From: Chloroflexota bacterium
GTDB lineage: Bacteria > Chloroflexota > Dehalococcoidia > SM23-28-2 > HRBIN24
Reading direction: 5' to 3'
DNA length: 10,185 nt
Assembly (NCBI GenBank): GCA_030550295.1
Contig: JAUQPQ010000059.1
Span: forward strand, 1 to 10,185
Position numbers and translations under genes: made by a program. Numbering within the stretch: position 1 is the stretch's first letter; each line of letters starts with the position of its first letter. This document shows positions 1-6,160 of the stretch, in pieces. The notes under the pieces were generated by a model that saw nothing but the letters and a program-made list of their open reading frames with translations, searched no databases and was not told the origin of the DNA.

Positions 1-1
1 A

Positions 2-1057
2 GTAGACCGCAGTCCTTGGCATGAGTTCCGTCCTAGCTACTTGTGGGTGATGACGGGGCTACGGGAGCCAGACCAGATACGACGCCCCCTTAAGCTGCTG
101 GAGGAACGCTATGGCATCGAGGTAGTACAGGCCTCCGTGACAGCGATCCGCCCAGACGAGTGCAAAGTAGACACAGACCAGGGCACCCTAGACTACGACT
201 TTCTGATCGTCGCTTTAGGCTCGGTGTTGAAGGAGGACCCCATAGTGCAGGGGGTGGAGGCTCCCTGGGAGCTGGAACATGCTTTGGCCATGCGTGAGCG
301 CCTCGCTCGCTTCCAGGGTGGAAAGGTAGTGGTGGGCCCCGTCTCCTGGCCGTACCGCTGCCCACCGGCTCCCTTCGAGGTAGCCTTCATGATCCGCTAC
401 TTGGCTGACCAGCGACACGTATCGGACAAGACGGAGATCACTGTCTTCCACTCTTGGCATGAACCCATGGAGACCTTCGGGCCCCTTATGGTTCGGGGTT
501 TCCGGACCTTCCTGGAGCGCTTCAGGGTGAAGTTCGAAGGGGGGTTCGAGCTGGTCCACCACGACCGCGAGCGACACGTGCTGCGCGCCAAGGACGGCCG
601 TGAGCTGGAGTACGATTTGGCGGTGGTGGTCCCCCCACATGAGGCGCCAAAACCGGTACGCGAATCGCCTCTAGCGACGTTGGAGGGGTACATGGATGTG
701 GAGCTCCCATCCATGGCCTCGCCACGATATCCCAATGTTTTCGGGATCGGCGATGCGGTGGCGCCCACTATTGGCCTGGGAATGGCGGGTGTCTTCGCCC
801 ACTTCCAGGCCGAGCATGTGGTAAGCCAGATCCTAGACCGGGTGCGCGGCACCTATATGGGCGAGCTGTACAACATGGTGGGCGTCTGCGTTATGGATGT
901 GGGCTACCTGGGCGCCGCCGTCTGGTGCGACTTTACTGACAAGCTCTATGGCCGCGCCCCTTATCCCGACTGCCGCCTGCTAGGAGGGATGAGGGCTTTT
1001 CGGGTAGTGAAGGCAGCCTTCGAACGCTTATGGTTCGCTAGCCTATTCGGCAAGTGA
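2..1057 (+). CDS. SQR-like FAD/NAD(P) oxidoreductase, 5'-truncated by window edge
   Basis: Probable sulfide:quinone reductase-like flavoprotein that would pass electrons from sulfide (or a related thiol) to membrane quinone. The frame is open to the left edge: codons from position 2 read VDRSPWHEFRPSY before the TTG at 41. That segment fits the end of the second strand of the N-terminal Rossmann fold, where an Asp binds FAD ribose, so the real start and the GxGxxG motif lie outside the window. The TTG at 41 is not the start. Counting from that TTG, visible parts are LIVALGS (55-61), the family motif RCPPAPFE with Cys107, the second FAD motif FGIGDA (234-239), and a late Cys283 in GVCVMDVG. 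Two widely spaced cysteines are expected of SQR-type redox centres. The C-terminal end has aromatic and hydrophobic residues that could form a membrane-facing tail. A DUF1641 gene follows after 13 nt. Other FAD-dependent disulfide reductase relatives, such as flavocytochrome c subunits, cannot be excluded. Confidence 0.8.
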   Translation, partial: VDRSPWHEFRPSYLWVMTGLREPDQIRRPLKLLEERYGIEVVQASVTAIRPDECKVDTDQGTLDYDFLIVALGSVLKEDPIVQGVEAPWELEHALAMRERLARFQGGKVVVGPVSWPYRCPPAPFEVAFMIRYLADQRHVSDKTEITVFHSWHEPMETFGPLMVRGFRTFLERFRVKFEGGFELVHHDRERHVLRAKDGRELEYDLAVVVPPHEAPKPVRESPLATLEGYMDVELPSMASPRYPNVFGIGDAVAPTIGLGMAGVFAHFQAEHVVSQILDRVRGTYMGELYNMVGVCVMDVGYLGAAVWCDFTDKLYGRAPYPDCRLLGGMRAFRVVKAAFERLWFASLFGK

Positions 1058-1070
1058 GGGGGGATGGGTC

Positions 1071-1547
1071 ATGCAAGAGGGACGCGAATCTCTACTACAG
1101 GCCCTAAGTGCCCAAGAGCGGGCGGCGCTGGAAGGGGTACTCCAACGTATCGCTCAGAGTGCATCAGCCATCGAGCAGCTTCTGGATATCGCCGACCGCT
1201 TAGCCGATAGCGGTGTCCTCGCTGGAGTTCATGGGCTTTTGCAGGAGTTCGAGCCCAGTTTCAGCGCGGTGACCCGCCCCGAGTTCATGGGCATGCTAGC
1301 CAACCTGGTGATGTTGTTGGGTGTCCTGAGCCAGATCTCATACGAGCCCTTTTTCTCCATCGCCATGAACGTTCCTACTGCGCTGGATGAGGGCTACGCA
1401 CAGCTCAAGGAGCGGCAGAAAGGCCTGACGCTAAGGGAGCTGTGGCAGCTACTGCGCTCGCCCGAAGTGGCAGCTGCTTTGCACACCCTCATAGCCGTCC
1501 TCAGAGCCCAAAGGCAGGAGATGGAGCAGCAAGGGAGCAGAGGTTAG
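1071..1547 (+). CDS. DUF1641 family protein
   Basis: A 158-residue protein of the DUF1641 type, a small helical family of unknown biochemical function. It is often found beside sulfide:quinone reductases and related flavoproteins, as here. The diagnostic part is the C-terminal helix block LLRSPEVAAALHTLIAVLRA (residues 127-146), where the PEV..AL pattern is typical. The N-terminal half is predicted to be amphipathic helices (ALEGVLQRIAQSASAIEQLLDIADRL region, 19-44). Residues 76-90 (LANLVMLLGVLSQIS) are apolar enough to touch a membrane or a partner protein, but there is no signal peptide and no clear transmembrane anchor. The ATG at 1071 follows a purine-rich SD (GAGGGGGG, 1056-1063) that overlaps the end of the upstream gene, so the two are probably co-transcribed and translationally linked. 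An accessory or docking role for the oxidoreductase is inference. Confidence 0.75.
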   Translation: MQEGRESLLQALSAQERAALEGVLQRIAQSASAIEQLLDIADRLADSGVLAGVHGLLQEFEPSFSAVTRPEFMGMLANLVMLLGVLSQISYEPFFSIAMNVPTALDEGYAQLKERQKGLTLRELWQLLRSPEVAAALHTLIAVLRAQRQEMEQQGSRG

Positions 1548-1657
1548 GACGCCAGTGTACCGCTCCTGCCGTCTTGTACTTGGCGGAAGCCCCCTGCTGA
1601 AACGAGCCACGATAAATGACGACTTCAGCGCGCGAGGTAGCACGCTACGCTATGAAT

Positions 1658-1691
1658 CCTTGCCCCTTAAGGGGCTACCCCAAGGGGAAGG
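1658..1691 (+). terminator. Nested GC-rich hairpin after the SQR/DUF1641 pair
   Basis: CCTT(1658-1661) and CCCCTT(1663-1668) pair with AAGGGG(1682-1687) and AAGG(1688-1691), leaving G1662 bulged. Inside the loop GGGG(1671-1674) pairs with CCCC(1678-1681) across CTA. The result is one long stem with two small bulges. It lies 110 nt after the DUF1641 stop and about 65 nt before a candidate promoter. There is no U-tract after it, so an intrinsic terminator is only one reading; an mRNA 3'-end stabiliser or regulatory structure is equally possible. Confidence 0.4.
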
Positions 1692-1753
1692 GTTACACAG
1701 TGCTTTCCCTTGCGAGGGCTAGCGGTGGTGAGCCCAGGGCATATCTCTCAGTC

Positions 1754-1762
1754 TGATAGAAT
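1754..1762 (+). promoter_or_regulatory. Candidate extended -10 promoter for the P-type ATPase
   Basis: TGATAGAAT matches the extended -10 pattern TGnTATAAT with one mismatch. No convincing -35 hexamer lies 16-18 nt upstream, which extended -10 promoters can tolerate. Transcription would start near 1769, giving a leader of about 32 nt to the GTG at 1801. This is motif matching only. Confidence 0.3.
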
Positions 1763-1800
1763 GGACATGAAAGCTCTACTGGGCAACGCTGATTACAGTT

Positions 1801-4500
1801 GTGCGGCTGACGCAGGGTAGAGGGCGAAAGAGGGCTAGTGATGGGCAGCGGCCGCGTCCGAGTCACCCCTGGCACGCCCTGGACAGGGCCGCCTTAGAAG
1901 ACACCCTACGCACGGGGCCCCAGGGTCTGACCCACGCCGAGGTAGACGCCCGCCTTCGGGCTTATGGCCCTAACCGCATCGAACAAGCCCGTCCCACCAG
2001 CCCCCTGACGGTCCTTCTGCACCAGTTCCAGAGCCCCCTTATCTACATCCTCTTGGTGGCCACCGTGGTGACTATATTCCTGCGGGAGTACATAGACGCC
2101 GGCGTCATCGCCGCTGCTCTAGCCCTCAACGCCAGCATCGGCTTTGTGCAGGAATGGCAGGCCGAGCGGTCGGTCCTGGCCCTCATGCGCCTGGTCTCAC
2201 CAAGGGCACGGGTGATCCGTGAGGGCCGGGAGCGGGAAATAGATAGCCAAGAGCTTGTGCCCGGCGACCTGGTGCTACTCGAGTCGGGTAGCCGCGTGCC
2301 GGCTGACATCCGATTAATAGAGACCATCGGCCTGACCGTTGATGAGTCCCTCCTCACTGGTGAATCGCTGCCCGTAGCCAAGCGCTCGTCATCAGTTGCA
2401 CCGGAAGCGCCCGTTATGGAACGGGCCAACATGGTATACGCAGGCACAGTGGTGACTACTGGGAGAGGCCGCGGCTACGTAGTGGCCACGGGGGAGGCCA
2501 CCGAACTTGGGGCCATCGCCGCCGAGATCCGCCGCGAGGCCGAGCATGAGACCCCCCTTCAACGCCGGATGGCCCACCTGGCCCGAACTTTAGGCATCAT
2601 CGTGGCCATCTTCGCCCTCCTCACCTTCGTGCTAGGTGTGGCCTTGGGCGAGAGCGTAACCCAGATGTTCTTGCTGGCAGTGGCCATCGCCGTGGCAGCT
2701 ATCCCGGAAGGGCTGCCAGTAGTATTCACCATCACCCTGGCACTAGGGGTACGCCGCATGGCCAAAAGACAGGCCATCGTCCGCCTCCTTCCCGCAGTGG
2801 AGGCCTTGGGCAGCACTACCACCATCTGTAGCGACAAGACTGGCACCCTCACCGAGAACCGGATGACGGTGCAAGAGGTATGGACCTTAGGAGGCACCTG
2901 GAAGCCCCCAACCACGGGCACCGAACCAGTGGCAGTAGGATCGCCCCTCTATATGGCGCTGCTAGCGGGAGTGCTTACCAACGAGGCCCACGTATACAGA
3001 TCGGAAGGAGGGTTGGAATTCCAGGGCGACCCAACTGAGGCAGCCCTTTTGGTAGCGGCCATGCGGGCCGGGCTGGACCCTGAGGCAGTCCGCAGCGCCC
3101 ACGTAAGCCTGGCCGAACTGCCCTTCGAGCCAGAACGCCGCTACTCGGCCAGCGTCCGCCAGCACGAGGGCATGTACCACCTATACGTGAAAGGTGCCCC
3201 TGAGCGTGTGCTGGCAATGTGCGACCGCATCCTCAGCGAAGATGGGCCTTTGCCATTGGACCCTCCCGCCGTCCAACAAGCAGCAGACGATATGGCCTCC
3301 CGTGGGCTGCGAGTACTAGCCATGGCCTACCGCTGCCTGCACACGTCCCCCACCGACCTTGAGCACCTTCCCGAGCCGCAACAGCTAGTATTTTTAGGGC
3401 TGCAAGGGATGCTCGATCCGCCCCGCCCAGGCGTACGTGAGGCCATCTCTGGCTGCCAAAGGGCCGGCATCCGGGTGATTATGGTGACAGGTGACCACGC
3501 CCGCACCGCTTTAGCCATTGGCCAGGCTTTGGGCATCTCCAGCCCTGAAGGCCCCGTACTTACAGGCACAGAATTGGAGACCATGAGCGATGAAGAGGTG
3601 CGAGAAGCAGTGAGAAGGACGTCTATCTTCGCCCGCGTATCACCCCATCATAAGCTGCGCATCGTCAAGGCCTTGCAGTCCCACGGCGAGGTGGTGGCCA
3701 TCACCGGCGATGGCGTCAACGACGCTCCTGCCCTGAAGGCGGCCGATGTGGGCGTGGCTATGGGGGCCAGCGGTACCGATATCGCCCGGGAAGCGGCCGA
3801 TATCGTCCTGGCAGACGACAACTTCGTGAGCATATACGCCGCCGTGGAGGAGGGCCGTATCACCTTCGACAACCTGCGTAAGGCGACCTTCTATCTCCTC
3901 TCGGCGGGGCTAGCGGCCATCATAGCCCTATTGGTATCGATGATCCTGCGCTGGCCACCGTTGCTGCTGCCGGCCCAGGTGCTGTGGCTAAATATGGTGG
4001 TTGATGGCTTCCAGGACGTCGCCATGGCCTTCGAGCCAGGGGAAATGGACGTGCTTGCGCGCCCGCCCCGCCGCCGGGATGAGGGGATCGTTTCCGCCCT
4101 CATGTGGGAGCGACTAGTGCTCTCAGCCCTGGTGATAGCGGGGGGTACCCTGTTCATGTTCCGTTGGCACCTGGACCAAACGGGCTCACTAGAGGAGGCA
4201 CGTACTGTGGCCTTGACCACGCTGGGTATCTTCTCTGCCTTCCATGTGGGCAACGCCCGCTCCGAGCGCACTTCCGCCTTTCGCCGCAGCCCCTTCTCCA
4301 ACCCCTTTCTGTTTTTTGCCGTTGCCCTGGCCTTGGCCATGCACGTAGGCGCCATGTACTTCCCGCCCGCCCAGTTCGCCCTGCGCCTGGAGCCGTTGGG
4401 CCCTGGGGCCTGGGCCAGGATGACTGCTGTAGCTAGCAGCATCATCTTGGTAGTGGAGCTGCACAAATTACTGCGGCGGCATCGGGCCGCCAGCTCCTGA
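1801..4500 (+). CDS. Type II P-type cation-transporting ATPase (Ca2+-ATPase-like)
   Basis: Full-length 899-residue membrane pump that uses ATP, via a phospho-aspartate, to move cations across the cytoplasmic membrane. Domains in order: cation-ATPase N-terminal domain (about 23-75), M1-M2 (about 79-117), actuator domain with TGES (186-189), M3-M4 (about 262-315) with PEGLP (302-306), phosphorylation motif DKTGT (345-349, Asp345), nucleotide-binding domain with KGAPER (464-469), TGD (563-565), GDGVNDAP (636-643), then M5-M10 (about 695-890). Residues aligning with SERCA site II are kept (Glu303, Asn731, Asp735). M5 has Gly703 and Ala706 where SERCA has Asn768 and Glu771, and Val734 replaces Thr799, so one transported ion per cycle is predicted, as in PMCA-type pumps. 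Ca2+ or Mn2+ is plausible; substrate is not proven. The GTG start has no clear SD and adds about 22 basic residues before the usual N-terminus. An in-frame stop at 1768-1770 limits the start upstream. Confidence 0.9.
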   Translation: MRLTQGRGRKRASDGQRPRPSHPWHALDRAALEDTLRTGPQGLTHAEVDARLRAYGPNRIEQARPTSPLTVLLHQFQSPLIYILLVATVVTIFLREYIDAGVIAAALALNASIGFVQEWQAERSVLALMRLVSPRARVIREGREREIDSQELVPGDLVLLESGSRVPADIRLIETIGLTVDESLLTGESLPVAKRSSSVAPEAPVMERANMVYAGTVVTTGRGRGYVVATGEATELGAIAAEIRREAEHETPLQRRMAHLARTLGIIVAIFALLTFVLGVALGESVTQMFLLAVAIAVAAIPEGLPVVFTITLALGVRRMAKRQAIVRLLPAVEALGSTTTICSDKTGTLTENRMTVQEVWTLGGTWKPPTTGTEPVAVGSPLYMALLAGVLTNEAHVYRSEGGLEFQGDPTEAALLVAAMRAGLDPEAVRSAHVSLAELPFEPERRYSASVRQHEGMYHLYVKGAPERVLAMCDRILSEDGPLPLDPPAVQQAADDMASRGLRVLAMAYRCLHTSPTDLEHLPEPQQLVFLGLQGMLDPPRPGVREAISGCQRAGIRVIMVTGDHARTALAIGQALGISSPEGPVLTGTELETMSDEEVREAVRRTSIFARVSPHHKLRIVKALQSHGEVVAITGDGVNDAPALKAADVGVAMGASGTDIAREAADIVLADDNFVSIYAAVEEGRITFDNLRKATFYLLSAGLAAIIALLVSMILRWPPLLLPAQVLWLNMVVDGFQDVAMAFEPGEMDVLARPPRRRDEGIVSALMWERLVLSALVIAGGTLFMFRWHLDQTGSLEEARTVALTTLGIFSAFHVGNARSERTSAFRRSPFSNPFLFFAVALALAMHVGAMYFPPAQFALRLEPLGPGAWARMTAVASSIILVVELHKLLRRHRAASS

Positions 4501-4528
4501 TACGCCTCATCACCACCTGGGCCCAAGC

Positions 4529-5176
4529 TCACTTTCGCCTCCGGTAGCGCAGACAGAGACGCAGCACAGCGCCGATGTCGGCGGCACGCAACGCTGGGGC
4601 ATCGTTAACGCCGTCGCCTGTTACAGCTACCACCTCTCCTAGTTGAAGGTATGCCCGCACAAGACGGAGCTTGTGCTCAGGGGTTACGTGGGCGAAGAAC
4701 CTTGGCCGCTTCCCGCCTAAAAACCGACAGAGATGCTCATCGTCTATCTCGTCAATCTCGCTGCCGGTGACCAAGCGATCATCGGGTCGGGCGATGCCGC
4801 CCTGGCAGGCTACTGCCAGGGCAATATGGGCATGATCGCCTGTGAGCATGGCCACATGAATACCCACCCGATGACAGCGCTCCACAGCTGTGGGCACCTC
4901 CCGTCGAACGGTCATCTCGTTCTCGGTGGTAGTGCCCGTCTTATCAGTGCAGATGACGGTGGTGCACCCTAGCGTCTCCACCGATGACAGGCGCTTGACC
5001 ACCGCCCGCGACTCGGCCATGGGCTGGACGCCTAAGGCCAGAGCCAGGGATACGGTGGGCAGGAGCCCCTCTGGGATAAGGGCCACCAACATCCCTAGCG
5101 CAAATACGAAGCTTTCCCGCAGCACGGCAAGACGTGGACAGCAAGGTAGACGGTTGAAGTTGACGCTTAGGGACAA
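4529..5176 (-). pseudogene. Shrunken P-type ATPase: M4 plus P domain only
   Basis: A 215-codon open frame that is clearly a fragment of a PEGLLPT-type (Na,K-ATPase-like) P-type ATPase. A full pump needs about 850-900 residues. Homology starts near residue 19 with M4 (SFVFALGMLVALIPEGLLPT), then KRLSSVETLG, DKTGT (78-82, followed by TTEN instead of the usual LTEN), then after MTVR (88-91) it jumps directly to EVPTAVERCHRVGI and TGD (112-114). The nucleotide-binding domain, normally some 200 residues, is therefore missing with the frame preserved. It continues through EHKLRLV and GDGVNDAP (187-194) to AADIG (198-202), then ends in an unrelated basic tail ending RYRRRK. M1-M3, the actuator domain and M5-M10 are absent. 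The nominal start is a TTG in non-homologous sequence. It is convergent with the intact ATPase, 28 nt apart, and too diverged to be a recent copy of it. Most likely a decayed gene. A stand-alone P-domain phosphatase is a less likely alternative, since all P-domain catalytic residues remain. Confidence 0.75.
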
Positions 5177-5296
5177 TGGGGTTAGCCTTAGCCCAGTTGG
5201 GCATCATGGTGCCCAAGGTGCAGTTGCTGTCCCGTTTCCCTAGCGCCCATGTGGCCAAAGCCGCAGCCACTTACCTCCTTTTCCCCTTAGCCCCCG

Positions 5297-5470
5297 TCAG
5301 CCACACAGAGGCCAGGTTTTTAGGGCGCCGCCACTGGAGTCCCTGTACAGGGTCCCGGCGACGACGAAAGGCCGATCCTTCACCGCCAACGCTTCTACCA
5401 CCTTCCGCGCCCGCCGGCGGCCGACTTCGGCCCACGAAAGGCTTACGCCATGGCCCTCGCCGCCATACAA
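5297..5470 (-). CDS. Unassigned short ORF, possible gene remnant
   Basis: A 57-codon frame (TTG at 5470, TGA at 5297-5299, bounded upstream by TGA at 5489-5491). Its product is more protein-like than the other frames here: a helix-like basic stretch RRRARKVVEALAVKDR followed by a strand-like PFVVAGTLYRD. Codon third positions are mostly G or C, like the neighbouring genes. It is in the same reading frame as the ATPase remnant downstream on the same strand, but several stops separate them. No ATG, no clear SD, and I do not recognise the family. It could be a broken piece of a lost gene or simply chance. Confidence 0.2.
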   Translation of the reverse strand: MYGGEGHGVSLSWAEVGRRRARKVVEALAVKDRPFVVAGTLYRDSSGGALKTWPLCG

Positions 5471-5556
5471 GGGGGAGACCTTCCCCCCTCACAACGCCCA
5501 AAGGACGATGCAGACAGCCCCTGTAGCGGACGCTAATGGAAGTCACTGCCACAATG

Positions 5557-5561
5557 GGAGG
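5557..5561 (+). promoter_or_regulatory. Shine-Dalgarno site deciding the thioesterase start
   Basis: GGAGG sits 7 nt before the ATG at 5569. The longer in-frame ATG at 5536 lacks such a site and would place this SD inside the coding region, so 5569 is preferred. Confidence 0.65.
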
Positions 5562-5568
5562 AAAAGGT

Positions 5569-5970
5569 ATGAACGAGGAACCCCTCCTTTACAGCACCCT
5601 AATGGAGACGTTAGGGGCAGAGTTGGTAGAGTGGACGCCTGGTCGCGTGCGATGGGCCATCACTGTCGCGCCCTGGCACAGTAACCCAGGCGGCGTCGTG
5701 CATGGCGGTGTGATGGCTACCTTATTAGATGAGGCGGTGGCCAACGCCGTCACCTCCCTAAGGGGTTACGACGTCACCAGCGTCGATCCCCATCTCGTGG
5801 TAGACATGAACGTCAGCTTCATCGCTGCCGCCCGGCCCGGCGAGCGGCTGGAGGTAGAGGGACAGGTCCTCCAGCTGGGCCGACAAGTGGCCTTCGGCGA
5901 GGCGGAGGCGCGCCGCCAGCCAGATGGCGCCTTGGTGGCGAAGGGCCGCTTCACTTTTATCATCCCTTAG
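5569..5970 (+). CDS. PaaI-family hotdog thioesterase
   Basis: A 133-residue single hotdog-fold protein predicted to hydrolyse acyl-CoA thioesters in the cytoplasm; the family includes PaaI phenylacetyl-CoA thioesterase and many enzymes of unknown substrate. The family signature is visible: NPGGVVHGGVMATLLDEA at residues 39-56, which carries the Asn and HGG of the active-site loop and Asp54 at the start of the central helix as the likely catalytic acid. The following strands, VDMNVSFIAAARPGERLEVEGQVL and the closing AKGRFTFIIP, are typical of the fold, and the length is normal. The start at 5569 is chosen over the in-frame ATG at 5536 because of its SD. No neighbouring aromatic or fatty-acid degradation genes are present, so the substrate cannot be inferred. 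It is the only gene between the ATPase remnant and the hyp operon; a hairpin and a separate promoter downstream suggest it is not co-transcribed with hypF. Confidence 0.85.
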   Translation: MNEEPLLYSTLMETLGAELVEWTPGRVRWAITVAPWHSNPGGVVHGGVMATLLDEAVANAVTSLRGYDVTSVDPHLVVDMNVSFIAAARPGERLEVEGQVLQLGRQVAFGEAEARRQPDGALVAKGRFTFIIP

Positions 5971-5993
5971 CTCTGTCACATATGGGGCAGGCC

Positions 5994-6019
5994 GAGGCAT
6001 GCGCCTTTGCGCATGTCTC
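5994..6019 (+). terminator. Strong hairpin after the thioesterase gene
   Basis: GAGGCATGCGC (5994-6004) pairs with GCGCATGTCTC (6009-6019) across a CTTT loop: 11 base pairs including one G-U. It begins 23 nt after the thioesterase stop, where a terminator is expected, but no U-tract follows. A second smaller hairpin, CGCCC (6030-6034) with GGGCG (6040-6044), lies just downstream. Confidence 0.45.
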
Positions 6020-6064
6020 CCGACGCCTCCGCCCCTTACGGGCGCCCATCGACAGCTGCATAAA

Positions 6065-6095
6065 TTGACATGGGGAACACCCCCGTACCTATACT
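6065..6095 (+). promoter_or_regulatory. Sigma70-like promoter for the hypFCD operon
   Basis: A perfect -35 hexamer TTGACA (6065-6070) and a near-consensus -10 TATACT (6090-6095, 5 of 6) separated by 19 nt, slightly longer than the optimum of 17. Transcription would start near 6102, giving a leader of about 60 nt before hypF. No binding site for a specific regulator was recognised. Confidence 0.55.
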
Positions 6096-6140
6096 GTCCA
6101 CGTAGCCAGTCCAGCTGACCAAGGAGAATAGGATAACGGT

Positions 6141-6155
6141 CCCCATCTAAAGGGG
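6141..6155 (+). promoter_or_regulatory. hypF ribosome binding site within a small hairpin
   Basis: The likely SD is AAAGGGG (6149-6155), 5 nt before the ATG at 6161. Its GGGG (6152-6155) can pair with CCCC (6141-6144) across ATCTAAA, which would partly hide the SD. Only four base pairs, so weak. A better SD match, AAGGAG at 6121-6126, is too far from the ATG and has no start codon at the right distance. Confidence 0.3.
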
Positions 6156-6160
6156 CTCTT

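Larger units (their letters stand above)
5177..5568. other. Gene-poor stretch upstream of the thioesterase
   Basis: About 390 nt with no gene I can identify on either strand. Long open frames exist here (for example + 5176-5526 and - 5271-5552), but their products are rich in Arg, Pro and Gly with no recognisable motif, as expected for chance frames in GC-rich DNA. A coding-looking minus-strand segment at 5297-5470 is listed separately. The 5' parts of the adjacent minus-strand ATPase (M1-M3 and actuator domain) would be expected in this stretch if only point mutations had occurred; I do not find them in any frame, which points to deletion or replacement. Confidence 0.5.

Noticed and set aside
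41..43. TTG as the start of the left-hand oxidoreductase gene
   Set aside because: The frame continues open to position 2 with residues that fit the FAD-binding fold, so the gene is simply cut by the window edge.
4518..4525. TGGGCCCA palindrome between the convergent ATPase frames as a bidirectional terminator
   Set aside because: Only 8 bp, no loop without losing pairs, and no T-rich tract on either side.
3891..4532. Long minus-strand frame (213 residues) opposite the ATPase
   Set aside because: It is antisense to conserved membrane helices M5-M10 of a convincing gene and has no recognisable motif of its own.
5160..5190. TTGACG as a forward -35 box for the thioesterase gene
   Set aside because: No acceptable -10 hexamer 16-19 nt downstream, and it is about 400 nt from the gene.
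5176..5526. Forward 116-residue frame in the gene-poor stretch
   Set aside because: Arg/Pro-rich product with no motif, no SD, and it overlaps the thioesterase upstream region; typical of a chance frame in GC-rich DNA.
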